The notes: generated by a model not told the origin, from the letters alone. A DNA stretch of 64,000 nucleotides from Paragorgia papillata (GCA_035771165.1 JAWNZC010000445.1:1965001-2029000), one strand, 5' to 3'. Positions 45,424 to 58,221 are shown, numbered from the stretch's first letter. Program-made: numbers and translations.

Positions 45424-45871
45424 TCCTTTAATGATCAAATTACATTCATTTCAGATTGCGTTGAACGATTTCACATCAGATTGAATAATTTCAGATTAGG
45501 TTGAATCATTTCACATCAAATTAAATCATTTTGCAATAGGTTGAATGATTTTACGTTAGCTTAAATCAACTGACGTGTTGTTGAACCATTTCACTTAGGT
45601 TGAACTATTTCACGACATGGCGAATGGTTATCAAACGGCATGAATCATTTCATAACTAGTCCAATCATTGTGCAACATGTTCAGTTATTTCACATTGTGA
45701 AGTTAAACCAATACAAAAGTAGTTACGTCCAGTCATATAACTACATGTTGTTCAATCATTTATATTTAGGATGGATCATTCCTGTTTGTGATAAGTCGTT
45801 TCAGTTTATGTCAATTCATTTCACACATGCATGTAGTATTTTTGGTGGTAACGGCCGCCCATTCTCCCCTA

Positions 45872-46726
45872 TTGCGTGAGGGTTGAGATGTGTGATAATT
45901 GGTTTGGCGCAATAAGATTAGGTCTAGAATGTTCTTCCCTGGGGCGTATCGAAGTTGAAAACAATTCTGAGTTGATCGACCGTGCACGCAATGGTTTATA
46001 ACTTTTATCGCATTGGTCAAAAATAGCGTTTTCGGGTTGAGACGCACCAATTTCGCTATAAGTACGTTCTTCGGCAGCAGCTTGCGCGATTCTAGTCTCA
46101 AGCTCAAGTTCTTCCCTTTGTTGCTTAAGACGAAGCTCTTAATTGTTGTTGAAGCTCTTGTCGCCTATGAAGCCTTATTGCTTCAATGCTTCTTCTTCGA
46201 TTCTAAAACTGCTTTTCTGCGCAGTGGCGGCTTTTGCGCTAACGGCTGATCCTTAAGTAGAACCTCGGGAACTTAATAAACCAACTTCAGAGCGAATACT
46301 TTTCGATTTGCGTGAGGTTTTCGAAACGCAACCCGTGCAAACATTACTCACGGCCGGAGTCACTTGGCTTAATTTCATTTGAGGGATCATTTCCGTCTTT
46401 TTGACATAAACCTTGAACATTGATAAACACAGATACTCTGCGTACTTCAACAGTTCAACATTGTAATAAGCTTCCGATTCTTCTATGTCATCTTCGTCAA
46501 ATAATTTGCAATGGAAGCTTTTGTGTGTCAAAAGGAATTTTCGTAAGGCCTCTTCGAATTCGTAATATGCGCTTTGAACACGATCCACATTACTGATATC
46601 TTTAATCAATTCGGTAATCTCATTTATTTTGCGTGTGATAGCGGCTTTAGCAGTTTTTCTTTTTACTTTCATGAATTTGTTGCGTCGCATCGTTTTGACT
46701 CGCAGAGGCACTTGCCTCGAGTTCAT
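45872..46726 (-). pseudogene. BEL-B gag, N-terminal part
   Basis: From the ATG at 46726: MNSRQVPLRVKTMRRNKFMK, a helical segment (RKINEITELIKDISNVDRVQ, YYEFEEALRKFLLTHKSFHC), then KSIRSEVGLLSSRGS. After a frame change near 46250 the coding signal fades toward the X insertion at 45871. The position and strand, and a continuation at 34389, identify it as the start of BEL-B. No signal peptide or membrane segment. Confidence 0.65.
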
Positions 46727-47657
46727 GATCGTTTATTTCTTTCGTTAGCGGTACAGATTGCTCAATTCCTTGTGATGCCGAACAGGCCCGAACTCATGGC
46801 AGTTCCTTTTAACAGTTATCGGTTGCGTGACCAACGTTTCGGCTAGGAGTGAATGAACTTTGACTTAAGTCAGTAACAAAACGAGAATTTTCAACACATT
46901 GTAGGCATCTTCGAACTTATGTAGTAAGCTCTAGTACCGTTGACGCATTAGAATGGATTGAAACCCTTTGGTACAAAGCTTACATGTGAGTACAGTTGAG
47001 ATGGAAAAACTCTCCAAAAGCACGTAGTGAAAATATCCGAAACCAATTTGCCAACGGCAATGAAATGAATCGATCACAAGCTCAAACCACTCAAAATAGG
47101 GTTTTCCAAATGTAATCGTAAATAGCCAATTATTGTATAACTTTAACGTGTAACTTTAACGTTTAACATGGTTCGACTAAATAGAGTAAATATAAATCTA
47201 AATTAATATAAAGTCTGAAAACTAAACTTAAACTATACACGGAACCTAATATTTAACTAAATACAAATGAAAAGTAACTCACAGATGTTTCCCCAGTAGC
47301 TCTTTACTTCTAGTCTTTCGACGCAAGTCCTTTCTTCTCGAGAGTCTCAACTATACTGACTGAGTCCTGGGGCTATACAGCATACAAAACTAATTATCTA
47401 AATCACTCAAAGCCTAATTAAATACGATAATAAGGTAAAATATAAGGTGTTCCTGTGATAACCACACCACGGCTATATGTAAAAACAGGACCCAGGACCC
47501 GGACCGGGGACCCGAGGACCCATGTAAAACCAGGGCCATGTCAAATTGGGTGGGGGGGTTAAGAAAATATTATATTTTGTAGCGGGGGGGGATGATATTG
47601 TACCATTGTACGTGCAAAGGGTTGCATTACAACCTCTAATTACTCGGGCTACCTTAA
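46727..47657. other. Leader and probable 5' LTR region of BEL-B, not resolved
   Basis: No second LTR copy remains in the window to define the limits. The stretch has no coding frame and includes GGGGGGG runs near 47545 and 47584 and a repeated GGACCCGGG phrase near 47490. Confidence 0.4.
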
Positions 47658-47694
47658 GCACTAAATGCCATACCGTGAGGCCCCTTGAGCCCGC
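47658..47694. repeat. 37-bp inverted repeat, left copy
   Basis: GCACTAAATGCCATACCGTG... exactly complementary to 55328-55364, pointing outward like transposon ends 7.7 kb apart. A diverged relative occurs at 737-762. No target duplication is visible. Confidence 0.85.
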
Positions 47695-47837
47695 ATTCGG
47701 CTAATTTTGTCAGCGGTATAACCGGTATAGTAGCAACTGTGGCATCTATATTAACAAAACAATATTGTCATTGTCATCGTCCAGAATTGAAGAAGTATAG
47801 CGTGTTGCGTAGGCAGTGTTGAAACAATCGAAATTCA

Positions 47838-47935
47838 AAATATAGTAAGCGGTCGAAACAGAGAACGTAGTAGTCTAACGTTTCGAGCGAAGGCCCTTCG
47901 TCAGAGAGAAACGTCTAGAGTGCTCGATACAGAGC
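47838..47935. repeat. Copy of the GAAACAGAGAACGTAG repeat
   Basis: About 95 bases (GTTTCGAGCGAAGGCCCTTC, GTCAGAGAG) nearly identical to one arm of the hairpin at 60791-60921. Confidence 0.85.
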
Positions 47936-48141
47936 TTAATATACAATTTATTTGAAACTATCAAATATATATACAGGTCGTCATTAATACACTGTGTTTC
48001 ACAGCGTGCTCAGGCTACAGCGTGCTTAACGCAATCATCAGATGACTAACGGACTAACGATGTATCACTAAATTTAAATTTAAATATGCATGTCTGCGGC
48101 GGAAGTGTTAAATATCTGGTGGTATTTCCTTGAAGTTTAAT

Positions 48142-49913
48142 CATAGCCACTGGAAGGGAGAGGGCTGTGAAAGTGGGCGTGACTGAGATTTATGTTATTG
48201 TTCGCCAAATTCAAGATCACGTGACGTTGAACCTGCATGATTGAGCACTAAAAAGCAAGATTTTACATTAGAGCAGCGAGGCGCGTACCTACAAGTGCTA
48301 CAACGAAGTTCTTCCGTGATGGTTTCGATATAAATTCCACTTCATTTGGACATTATATGCATAGATGGTCCCTCATGAAAACTCCCTTTGCAAAGAATAT
48401 TTAATAAAGTGCAGTAAATTCGAATAAACGATCAATGGTCGGACCGAACACGGTGAGAGCCGAGGTAAAATAATGATACAATACTGTTTTGCCAACAGTA
48501 CAACTAAAACTAAAATTCGCTTTTGTCTTAATATGAATGGTTGTGCTAAATTATTGTCGTAAGTTGAGTTGCCTTCATTGAATATTAAATGCACTAAATG
48601 TCTGGTGTATTGCGTTTCATAAACAACGGTGAGGACTGGCAATTGTCGTATGCGTATCAGTTTATTAGAATATATAACTAAAGTATTAAGAAACATTGCC
48701 ATCTGACAACAAAAGTGCAAAACTAACCGATTTAATAATGGCACGGAGACGAAAAATGCTTTTCGACTGCGTTGTTCCTTGGTTTTCTTTTATTAATAAT
48801 TCGTAGACATGCGGCGATTTATGATAATTTCAATTTATTCACACTATTTTTAATACTTACAATGAAAAATACAAAGTTTACATAAATAAATCAGAGTTAG
48901 ATATAAAACAAAATATTTTATGAAAGAATATACATATGTGAGAGTGTAATTAAAGTATAAAGCTTTCGAGTTTAATCACTGCCTTGACATATTTTCTAAG
49001 TTGGGAATCAGCAGAGGATGAAATATTAAGATCGTGTCGAAGTAAGAAAATAGACATTGTATAATACGAGAATGAAATTCAGATCAACCTTGGTGACTTA
49101 ATATTTTTTACATTGAAACAGAAAGGGTTTTTAAATCACTGGGAATCAGTTTCCCAGATTTTTGTAGCTGAGAATCTTATAAATGTTTGTTTACAATAAT
49201 TAGTCCGGCGGGGAGAAAATAGTTCGCGCCACGGCTAATTTGCTCACAATGCCAGAGTGTGAATTATTTGAGTGAGCCATGCATGAGTTAGCGCTTGATA
49301 CGATTGTGTAATGTTCAAGGGATGATCATTTTAATGTCACGATAAAGTCCATCATGAAACCGAACGCCGATCATCTACACAACGATGCACCACCATATAT
49401 ATTTGTTTACGTCTTATTTGAGAAATGCGCGACTTAAAAACTCTCACGGTCCTGTTAAAACCAATCCGATCTTTTTGAAGTGATTTCTTTGTGCACACAA
49501 TCATATTATTGAATAAACTAATATCTAAAATTAACGCAGAATCAATGTAAAATATAAAATTTGTCATAAAAATGACGGACTACAGTATACACTATACAGC
49601 ACCTTCGCTGTCTTAAGTTCGTAGGTCGTCAAAAACCGAATTCCTACCGAATTTTGTTAACGAAATACAAGGGTACTCCTTTGGACTTGTAAATATCATG
49701 TTTCTTGTGGATTTTTAGAAGTCACCATAACCGACATCGTGCCGTTTAACGAAGAACAAGGTTATAATCTAATGTAAGCCATATGAAAGAATACACTGGC
49801 CATGCCGGTTCAAGATCACGTGACGCTCAGGCGTGAAATTTTTAAACATCAAACCGGAAGTTCTATTGTTTCAGAGCGGAGTTTCACAGCCCTCTCCCTT
49901 TCCAGTGGCTATG
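48142..49913. mobile_element. Element E copy 1 (1.77 kb)
   Basis: Ends CATAGCCACTGGAA...GGGAGAGGGCTGTGAAA, about 31-bp TIRs, flanked by the perfect 7-bp repeat GTTTAAT (48135-48141 and 49914-49920). Small frames inside are conserved only because the two E copies are almost identical; no protein was recognised. Likely a non-autonomous DNA transposon of uncertain superfamily. Confidence 0.9.
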
Positions 49914-50231
49914 GTTTAATACACAATAAGTGCTTGTTGACATGGCGACAACTTGATAAAAGTTCATTTCTTTTATTGAGTGAAGTGATATATCATACAG
50001 AGTGTTTCATCAGGATTTTCAAACACCTCGGTGTTTGGAATCCTGATGAAACACTCTTGCAAGTGTATGATATAGCATATAGCTTCTCAAACAAATCAGT
50101 ATTTTAAGAGAAAATCGAGGCGAAAGTTGGCTTAATTTATGAAATTTCTTCCTCCGATATCAAAACCTCCGTCTCGGTACTGATTTCCTTTGTTTTTGGT
50201 TCATGAATTATTAATGATTTGAGAAGGGAAT

Positions 50232-50388
50232 TTCTGAAATATAATATGAAATTTCTCAGTAAGGCAGAGTTCGCATCTTTTTTATCCGTTTTTAAAGACG
50301 GCCGGCGCTCTGTCTAAGACTAACGACAAAAAAGATTCGAACTCTGCCTTACAGAGAAATTTCATATTATATTTCAGAATTTCCCTTT
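50232..50388. repeat. Palindrome with 55-bp arms
   Basis: TTCTGAAATATAATATGAAA...AAGGCAGAGTTCG on the left pairs with its complement on the right around a ~45-base centre. Confidence 0.9.
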
Positions 50389-50585
50389 ACTCAATAAAAG
50401 AAATGAACTTTTATCAAGTTGTCGCCATGTCAACAAGCACTTGTGTAACTTCAAGGAAATACCACCAGACGTTTATTATTATGATTATTATTATTTAACA
50501 CTTCCGCCGCAGACATGCATATTTAAATTTAAATTTAAATTCAGTGACACATCGTTAGTCTGATAGTCTTCTGATGATTGCGTAA

Positions 50586-50745
50586 AGTTGGTTTTCCACT
50601 GGCGAATTTTGTCGCGCGAAGCGGCCTTTTTCTTTTGTCTTATGAGCTCTCGAGTGGACCTAATTAGAAATCTATTCCAATCTATTCAATTTTGACAATA
50701 GAAATGTCGCTTCGCGCGACAAAATTCGCCAGTGGAAAATCGGCT
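50586..50745. mobile_element. 160-bp MITE with TAA duplication
   Basis: Ends AGTTGGTTTTCCACTGGCG and complement; arms of ~45 bp include TTTTGTCGCGCGAAGC; flanked by TAA (50583-50585 and 50746-50748). Harbinger-type target. Confidence 0.85.
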
Positions 50746-50800
50746 TAAAGCATGAAACACATTGTAATGACAACATGTATATATATATTAGATAGTTTCC

Positions 50801-50805
<5 letters not shown>

Positions 50806-50875
<70 letters not shown>
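50806..50875. repeat. (TA)n microsatellite
   Basis: About 35 TA dinucleotides, followed by a TATATG-rich margin to 50910. Confidence 0.95.
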
Positions 50876-50879
<4 letters not shown>

Positions 50880-51210
50880 ATATATGTTTTTATATGTATA
50901 TATGTATATGTTGTTTTTTTTGGCATAAAGGCTCAGACGCTCACACCAATTGACCAACGCGAATGCCCAGTTTCTGTCTCAAATCCAAAGCGAAAGCTTA
51001 TAGCTTTCGGATAGCTATTCTTTTCACAACGAGTTCGGTTTGCGATAAATTAGAGATTTCTTATAGAAATCGAACGATTTTCCAGTCATCAAGAGGGACT
51101 TCCTTCTCACGAATAAGTGAAATTTTAAACGTAGGTTGCTACAGATCAGGTTAATAAGGGAGACATCGGCAGCACAGTGATGTTAACTACAACCATTGAA
51201 CTGTAAGTAG

Positions 51211-52119
51211 ACTGGAACGATAACTCGCTTGCACGTTTTGAAGCCAAAAATGGCGGACATGGGGGCCGCCATGCACGTCACCCCCAGTCCCTTTTACTTT
51301 ATAACCGAGAAAAAATGAAGCTGAATTTGGTGAAATGGGCTGCAAAAACAGCTTGAAATCAAAGAAAAACTAAACTTGTTGACCACTTTTAGGCTTAGAT
51401 CAAATGCCAATATACCGTAGAGTAGGTGAACACTGACATGACGAGTAAAAACAAGAAAAACAGTAAAAATATAAGCTCTCAAATGAAAGTCAACAATACG
51501 CAACCAAAATTGCCAAGGTTTGGACAAATATAAAGAAAATAAATAAGAATCCCAAGGTTTAAAATGAAGAGTTTGTTTATAAAATCAGTTAGGTTTTAAA
51601 TTCCTCAATTTTCAGTAGGAAAAACCCAACAAAATGCACTTTACCGGGTGTTATAACAGCATCTGGAGTTACTCAGTTCGTCTCGAAAAATGTCAGATTT
51701 AGCATTTCCACAACTGAAACTTGAGTTAAAGCAATAATTTAACATTATCTTATTACTAATTCTTGGCATGACAACCTTCAAACGTTTGAGATAACCAAGA
51801 AAAATAAGAAAAACCTGCATTTTCCGTACGAGTTTCGGACTCGAATTTTCCTTTTGTTCGGCAGATATTTCGTCGTTCAATCCATTTTCGTGGGTAGAAA
51901 TTGTTCAGGTACAAGGCCGATAAGCCCAATACGTACTAGCTTCTTCGTTATCATCTATAAAAAACTTTAGGTCTAAAAAATGGTTGTTTTTTGCAGCGAG
52001 TTTTCAGTTTTTCATTGTGCACTTCATAGGTTCTGTTGACGTGCAATGGCTACCCCCAGCGGCCGGAAGTTTGACTTCACCCAATCATAGGGGCTGTCTT
52101 ATGGAGTTAGCGTTCCAGT
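51211..52119. mobile_element. MITE-like element with 16-bp ends
   Basis: ACTGGAACGATAACTC at the left and GAGTTAGCGTTCCAGT at the right, with further weak inverted similarity (ACGTCACCCCCAG near 51280, TGACGTGCAATGGC near 52037). No clear target duplication and no coding frame. Confidence 0.6.
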
Positions 52120-52159
52120 TTATTTAGAGTTCACTGACTACACGCGTAAAAACGCACAG

Positions 52160-52420
52160 CCTGTTGCAAGTTGTCAACAGGCGTGAACAGTGTTGTTCGG
52201 AACAGCCGTGAACAATGCTGTGCTGCACCCTGTGAACAGTATTATTGTCAACAGTGCTGTTCATGCCTGTTCGAACAACAATGTTCACGGATGATGAATC
52301 AACAGGCGTGAACAATGCTGTTCTAACAGTGTTTATCATGCCTGATAACAATCCTGTTTTTACTGTGCCAACAGACGTGAACAATGTTGTTGCAACAGGC
52401 TGTATCAATGTTTTCCTGGA
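52160..52420. repeat. Left array of GAACA-N4-TGTTC palindromes
   Basis: Ten or so degenerate copies (GAACAGTGTTGTTC, GAACAACAATGTTC, GAACAATGCTGTTC) spaced about 20-35 bp and joined by CAACAGGCGT spacers. Confidence 0.85.
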
Positions 52421-54729
52421 CGTGAAAAACTCCGGTACGAAAATTTATGTAAAAAGGTATGTAATTAGTGCCTGGAACTCGTGATTCGTAAACAAATATG
52501 TTGAATGCTAAGCAAATTCTTTTACTAATTAATATATTTCTTCTTGTCTGGCAAAACTGAAATTTACAAAGTGAACTCAGTAATGAAGAAAAACAAATAT
52601 CAGTTTTTTATAGTTATAAATTGCTATCAGCTATGAATTATCTCCATGTGAAGCCAGTGCTATATTAAAAGCAAAATACTTACATGTAGATCCTATTATC
52701 CTAGCTTCTTGTTAAGCCCAAGTGCCATTAAGCTATATAAAAAGAAAATTAAGACAAATATCAAACATGGTATTTAGTTTCTAATAAATTAAACCTGTTT
52801 AATTAAATTGTCAATTAATTAAGGTCTTATTTTTTCATGCATTTACTCACATATAGTTACAATAGCATCAGTTGTTGCCATTACATATCTGTTAATCAAG
52901 CCATGTACTGTATACTTTAAAGAAAGAGAAAACAGAGAACACATTTAGTTCTTGAAACCTGGTTGGGGTTTTTCTGCCTTAGTGCAATGAATGTTGGTTG
53001 ACAAAGCTAAATATTTCATTATTTTCTTGTCTTTTTCCTGAAACATTTCCTGTAAAAACCAAAATATTTTCCTTGCAGCACTGCATCATGCTGTTGTGCA
53101 GTGTATTCATATATTTTTTATGCATTTTTTGCTAAATGCTTATTGTATTTTTTAACAGACATTTTGCTGTCATTTGGCACATCTAAAAGGAAATCTTAGG
53201 GGCTGTTTACATGAGTTGACTCAAACAAGCTCCTCTCATCAAAATGTTTCATAATGGCTGCAAGAGAAATTTAATTTCAATTCTCTTACAATTATTAAGT
53301 ACACTGATATTAAAGGAATGTTATTACCTGAACTGAAAGATGAGTCCAAATGGCTACAGGTACAGATGAGCATCCTGGAGCATGCTAGCTAGTCCTAAAT
53401 TTCTAGGGTATCTGATGTGATATTCCCTGTAAATAAAAGGACCTTAAATTAGAGTAATGTACTGTGTAAAGCTTTGAAATTAGCTATTTTAATAGTGATG
53501 TGTAAATGGTTTTAAGTATTTAATACTGTATTGTTATTTGTGAATTTCTAACATGCAATGTTATAAAAAATGTTTTTGGAAGTTCTCCATGCACCCTCCC
53601 CCCTCCCCCCACCTCTATGTATGCATCTAACCTTGGGCCTGATCCATATTTGTTTCTTGCATTATGTGAAATGCAATGCAAAAAAATGGGGGAAAACAAA
53701 ACACACACACATGCACCCTGCCTCCCAATAGGTTGAACAACTATTAACCTCCTTTAAAATGGCTCATTTTTTCCAAATTAAATATAAATAATCTTCCACA
53801 CCCCATACAAAGATGGCTGGACTGAATTTTATTGTTTGGCATGGTTTGCCAAGGAATCATTTTTAATAGTACATCATGTGAAAAGGCATTGCAACAATAT
53901 ATTAATATACCCACCTCTCATTTTTGACATAAATGACAAAAATGTGGTCTATTGAAGGTGGTCCAAAAACCCAACAAGTGAAATTATTATGGGGGCCACT
54001 TTTTAATATGGTCAGCTATGCATGAGCTTGAAGCTATAATGCTCTGATGATTGCAGCTCATAATCAGGTAAAAAATATTAAATAGGAATAGAAATCATAG
54101 TTGTTAAAAATTATGTGAGTTAGTCAATGAGAAGGGTGCCAAAATTTGTCAGGAGAAACTTATTTTCTACTATTAAAATATTTCTTACTGCAATATTAAA
54201 CATATTTATTTGGATAGTTCACACTCACCTTTATTTAGATGAAAAGAAAACCTCTTTGTCTTTGAATAGAAAAAGTAAAAAAATAAACTTCCTTGCTGCT
54301 GACACCATAACTTTTTGTGGAGCAGTCCATCTTTGATTTCACCTTTTATTAACCTCTTTACAATCTTTGTGTTTCTTCGTATTTTAAAAAAAACAGCATC
54401 CACTGCTTTATAGTTTTCATAATAGCTTTGTCAGTCTTCGCCTGTCTTTTTTTCATCTTCAAGACACTGTAAATCCACACGGTTTTGCTACGTATTTTCA
54501 GCGACAAAACCACTTGCAGAAAGATACCACAACTTGAAATTAACATTGAACTATTATATTTTTGAAAAGACGTGAAGTTTTGAGTACTTTAATTGAGAAT
54601 TCAGCTCTCTTCTGTTCGTTTTTCCATGCCACATATTAAAAGCGTTCACTTTCTCCTTTCTTTTATCGCCCACGAATTGATTCGCCAAAATAACCGCGAG
54701 AAAATCGCGTGTGCATACTATTTTTATCC

Positions 54730-55040
54730 AACAACAATGTTCACGCCTGTTGAAACAACATTGAACAACCATGTGAATCCAACAGTTTGTTCATGCATGA
54801 TACAACAGGTTGTTATGGCATGATGTAGTAACAGTGCTGAACAGCCATGTTATAACGACGGTGAACAATGCTGTTCTAACAGTGTTGTTCTCTCCTGTTC
54901 CAACAGCCATGAACAGCTACTGTTGCTTCATCATTGCTGAACAATGCTGTTGGAACAATGATGAACAATACTGTTGGTTCAACAGTGCTGTTCACGCATG
55001 ATAGCCGCCTTGTTACAGTACTGTTCAGCCATCATTGTTG
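54730..55040. repeat. Right array of GAACA-N4-TGTTC palindromes
   Basis: The same motif family as 52160-52420, including GAACAATGCTGTTC twice and GAACAATACTGTTG. Confidence 0.85.
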
Positions 55041-55087
55041 CAACAACCTGTGCTATTTTTGGCTGTGTACAACCATGTGTACAACAC

Positions 55088-55296
55088 TAGCCTGGTTCCC
55101 TGGCCCAATCTCAAAAGAAATAAGGGCCAGGTAACCACTAATCTCATTCTCGCGTCATCAGGGCTAAATCCACTTATGACGATTGCAGTTTTACTCATAG
55201 CCACTAAAAACGCGCGAAAATTTAACCAATAGGAAAGCAGAAGTCTTTAGTGGTTACCTGGCCCATATTCTTTGATTGGGCCAGGGTACCAGGCTA
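55088..55296. mobile_element. 209-bp MITE with 9-bp duplication
   Basis: Ends TAGCCTGGTTCCCTGGCCCA and complement, flanked by GTACAACAC (55079-55087 and 55297-55305). Its TAGCC start matches element J, suggesting one Mutator-type family. Confidence 0.9.
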
Positions 55297-55327
55297 GTAC
55301 AACACTTGCCTAGATGACCGTAGTATT

Positions 55328-55364
55328 GCGGGCTCAAGGGGCCTCACGGTATGGCATTTAGTGC
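55328..55364. repeat. 37-bp inverted repeat, right copy
   Basis: Exact reverse complement of 47658-47694. Confidence 0.85.
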
Positions 55365-56289
55365 TGTTGCTGTCGTGCATGTAAGTTAAGTTAAGTTAAC
55401 AAAAGAATGCCTTCGGAGCCTATCAAAACATAGAATTAAACGATTGACTGACGACAAACCGCCGAAGTCAATTGTAAACGAAGTACTTCATGTAAGTCAA
55501 TGCTATTGCAGCATGGAGCGAAATCAGTTCAAGGAGCGAGAATATTTATTTTAAGAATAGAAGTTTTTACAAGCTTGGTAAGTATTTTAAGTCTGAATCG
55601 TAGTCAATTTTTAAATGTGATGTACTATAGACGTTGTTGCAATGATGATAAGTTTTTGAAAGCCTCTTAATAGTCTTTGGACAATTTCATATTCAGACGA
55701 GGCCATTTATATGGCCCATTTAAATGGCCAACATGTTTACATGTATTCAGCAGGCTGATCGAGCTTTGTAAACTGACAAGGCTGTGCATTGCTGAACAGA
55801 GAAATGAAATTTTCTTCTAAGAAAACAAAACTAGCTTCATGATCAATGTGCAAAAGCTGTGGTAGTCCACGAGCGAAATTATTATGCTATTAAATAACAT
55901 ATTGTACAATAGTCAAATGTCAGTGAGAGGCTATGTAGAGAGTGCGAAACCGAAACGGCAAGTCTTTATATTTATAATGAGGTAATTAAATTGTATGCTG
56001 CAGTTGTCAATGTCATGCAAAAATTCATGACATGTACATGAATGCCAAATATTTATTCTACTTTTTACTGCATGCATGCACATACAGTACGTCTACTCTT
56101 GAAGAACAATTAAAGGTGCTGTCCAGTCCGTTCTGTGCATGATCTGCATCTTTGTTTATGAGGACCCTCAAACACGACATTCGTAGATAGTAATTACATG
56201 AAGTACTCCACTCAGTGTAAACCGTTAGAAACAACATGGCAGAAAACCAAGCGATTCGGAAAATAAAAGATCGGAAAACATATCTGCTT
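55365..56289. other. No recognised gene
   Basis: AAGTT repeats at 55382-55400; otherwise unique-looking AT-rich DNA without a convincing coding frame. Confidence 0.5.
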
Positions 56290-56969
56290 GTAATATAAGT
56301 GGAACAATTAAACTTCCCAATAACCCCCATCATATGGTACAAGAAGGAGAACACAACTTAACTTCCGCCTCACATGAAGAAAAGAAAAAACACAAAAACT
56401 TTGTTTGGTAAACGTTAACTCGTGGTTGGTTTTTGTTAGATCTTCATTGATAAAGACCTTTTTCCCACGGAGTTGACTACGTGCCTTCATAATTTTCATT
56501 TTGGCACTGTGTCCTGTCAGTTTAACGATCTTTGCACGAGGAGTTGACAAACTTTGATCACCTTCCTGAATCTGTTTGGGTTACCCACACGATGGGCACC
56601 GGTCTACTTCTTACTCTGGTCATATTAATTTTCAATTCGTTTTCACAAAAACCAAGCACCACATCATAACAATTCTCTCCGGCTTCCTCAGCTAGCCCAA
56701 AAATACGAATGTTTCTACGCGAGTATTGTTCGTTGTCTTTCGCCATTGCCTCCGTCTCATGCAGCTAGTCTTGTCTTGAGCATGTTAACTTCAGATTTAA
56801 GCGAAGTAATTTCAGCTTGTAGTGGTTTTACTACATCCTGAATAACTGCATTTACCACACTAGCAATAACACCTTTGAATACATCCGAATTCCAGATATA
56901 ATTATCCATTCGATTGGCGAAGGACTCGTCATCTTCAACTTTGCCCGAGCGAGTTTTAACACCGGCCAT
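56290..56969 (-). pseudogene. LINE ORF1 fragment
   Basis: From the ATG at 56969: MAGVKTRSGKVEDDESFANR, then a coiled-coil (VKPLQAEITSLKSEVNMLKT). After frame changes: DNEQYSRRNIRIFGLAEEAG with ENELKIN (56746-56560), the RNA-binding (transposase_22/RRM-like) core of L1-type ORF1, and TPRAKIVKLTGHSAKMKIMK with SQLRGKKVFINEDLTKTN (56550-56410). ORF1 proteins bind LINE RNA as trimers. ORF2 does not follow, and at least two frame breaks are present. Confidence 0.8.
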
Positions 56970-58040
56970 CGTTGAACCACTCGAGCTAGCAGCGGTCTAA
57001 TTTTTATCAAAAGTTTAATTCAAACCAGTTCAAGATTTCACCAGATTTCACTATATTGCTGGGACTCCATCTGGAGCACATAAGATAGTCTACTAGAAAT
57101 ACATGAATGCAACAACCCCTCGCCCGCTTTTACATTCTTTTTTAAAACACCCACCCACCCCCTGATTAAAATATGCACTCCTAATATACAGCCAATACAA
57201 AAACAAACAGATATAAAAACAAATGATGTTAAATCCTTGGGATATTAAATTATACAATTTATGGATAGGTCGATAGGATGAGAAAACTGATTTAAATCAT
57301 TTAATGAAAGTTGAACATATCAAAGCAAAATTTAGATTTCATTATTAAATTCTGGTTGTAAAAAATATATTGTTTTTAGGAGGTTTCAAAAGGGATTAAT
57401 TTTAGCAAGCCTTTAAATGGCTTCTCTATGCATGTACATTTTGCAAAGGCAGTATTAAAAGTAATTATTAACAGCTCAGAAATTACATTTATAATAGAGT
57501 CTGCGATAAAAACAATTCAGTAGAATCGGATTCCAGAAAGAAGAATTCAAAAGACAACCGGTTTCAGTCGAAACACAGCCAAGAAAACCAACAAAGCCCA
57601 TGCGTATTTTTAATAATAAAAAGTGCATGCACGTCCACCACGGTTAATATAAGCCTTAAAGGTAGTGTTTTAAGTTAGCTTTAGTTAAGCTGACTTATGG
57701 TTTGGATGAGCAAAGGGAAAGCACGAAAACGTGAAGCTGAATATTGTTTAGGTTAAGCGAAAACTTGAAAACAACAAGAATCCTACCGTTAACCACTTTA
57801 AGATGATTTGACCATGGACTCAGGGAGTGTCTTCAAACTAGGGCTACATACACTGCAGATCGAGTTTTTGTTTACCATACGGCGTTTGGTTTCTTCAAAT
57901 TCTCTGGTTTCTCTTCAAGATATATTAAACGGGTTGTTTGTATCCTTTTCTTCGTGCTCCATTTCATTTCGTTTCGTTTAAATAAACGAAAGCAAAACAC
58001 TATTTGTTTGAGAGTTTATATTCTTACCGCGTGACACCGT
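56970..58040. other. No recognised gene
   Basis: AT-rich; CACCCACCCACC run near 57150. No repeat boundary was identified. Confidence 0.5.
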
Positions 58041-58041
58041 G

Positions 58042-58042
58042 C

Positions 58043-58102
<60 letters not shown>
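58042..58102. repeat. (TA)n microsatellite
   Basis: About 30 dinucleotides; a shorter AT run lies at 58422-58441. Confidence 0.95.
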
Positions 58103-58107
<5 letters not shown>

Positions 58108-58221
58108 TTATAAAATAGGTTGCGTCTTACGCACGCTGTGATTGGTCAATTACCGTGTTTATATCAGGCTATGTAAACACGGTTGTGATGTGTCACGGCA
58201 CATTTTTTAGCCTTATTTCAT

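Larger units (their letters stand above)
48018..50590. repeat. Foldback element F, split by E1
   Basis: The left arm (48018-48141, continuing 49921-49999) is complementary to 50395-50590: GCAATCATCAGA, the ATTTAAATTTAAAT block, GGTATTTCCTTGAAGTT, CAAGTGCTTGTTGACATGGC. The centre holds two smaller palindromes, at 50000-50075 (TCATCAGGATT...AATCCTGATGA) and 50232-50388. E1 is inserted in the left arm. Confidence 0.85.
52139..55069. mobile_element. Element K with palindromic iteron arrays
   Basis: Imperfect ~30-bp ends (TACACGCGTAAAAACGCACAG and, inverted, TACACAGCCAAAAATAGCACAG). Just inside both ends (52160-52420 and 54730-55040) lie arrays of short palindromes of the type GAACAATGCTGTTC. The interior (52420-54730) is AT-rich without a recognised gene. 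Limits are approximate. Confidence 0.6.

Noticed and set aside
48373..49567. Identical small frames at 48373-48744/60044-60313 and 49352-49567/59124-59339
   Set aside because: Conservation reflects the recent duplication of element E; composition and lack of domains give no coding support.
50745..50957. Tyr/Ile repeat protein
   Set aside because: Translation of the (TA)n microsatellite.
52160..55040. Genuine steroid hormone response elements
   Set aside because: Half-site spacing is 4, not 3, and the motifs are confined to the two ends of a repeat element; kept only as iterons.
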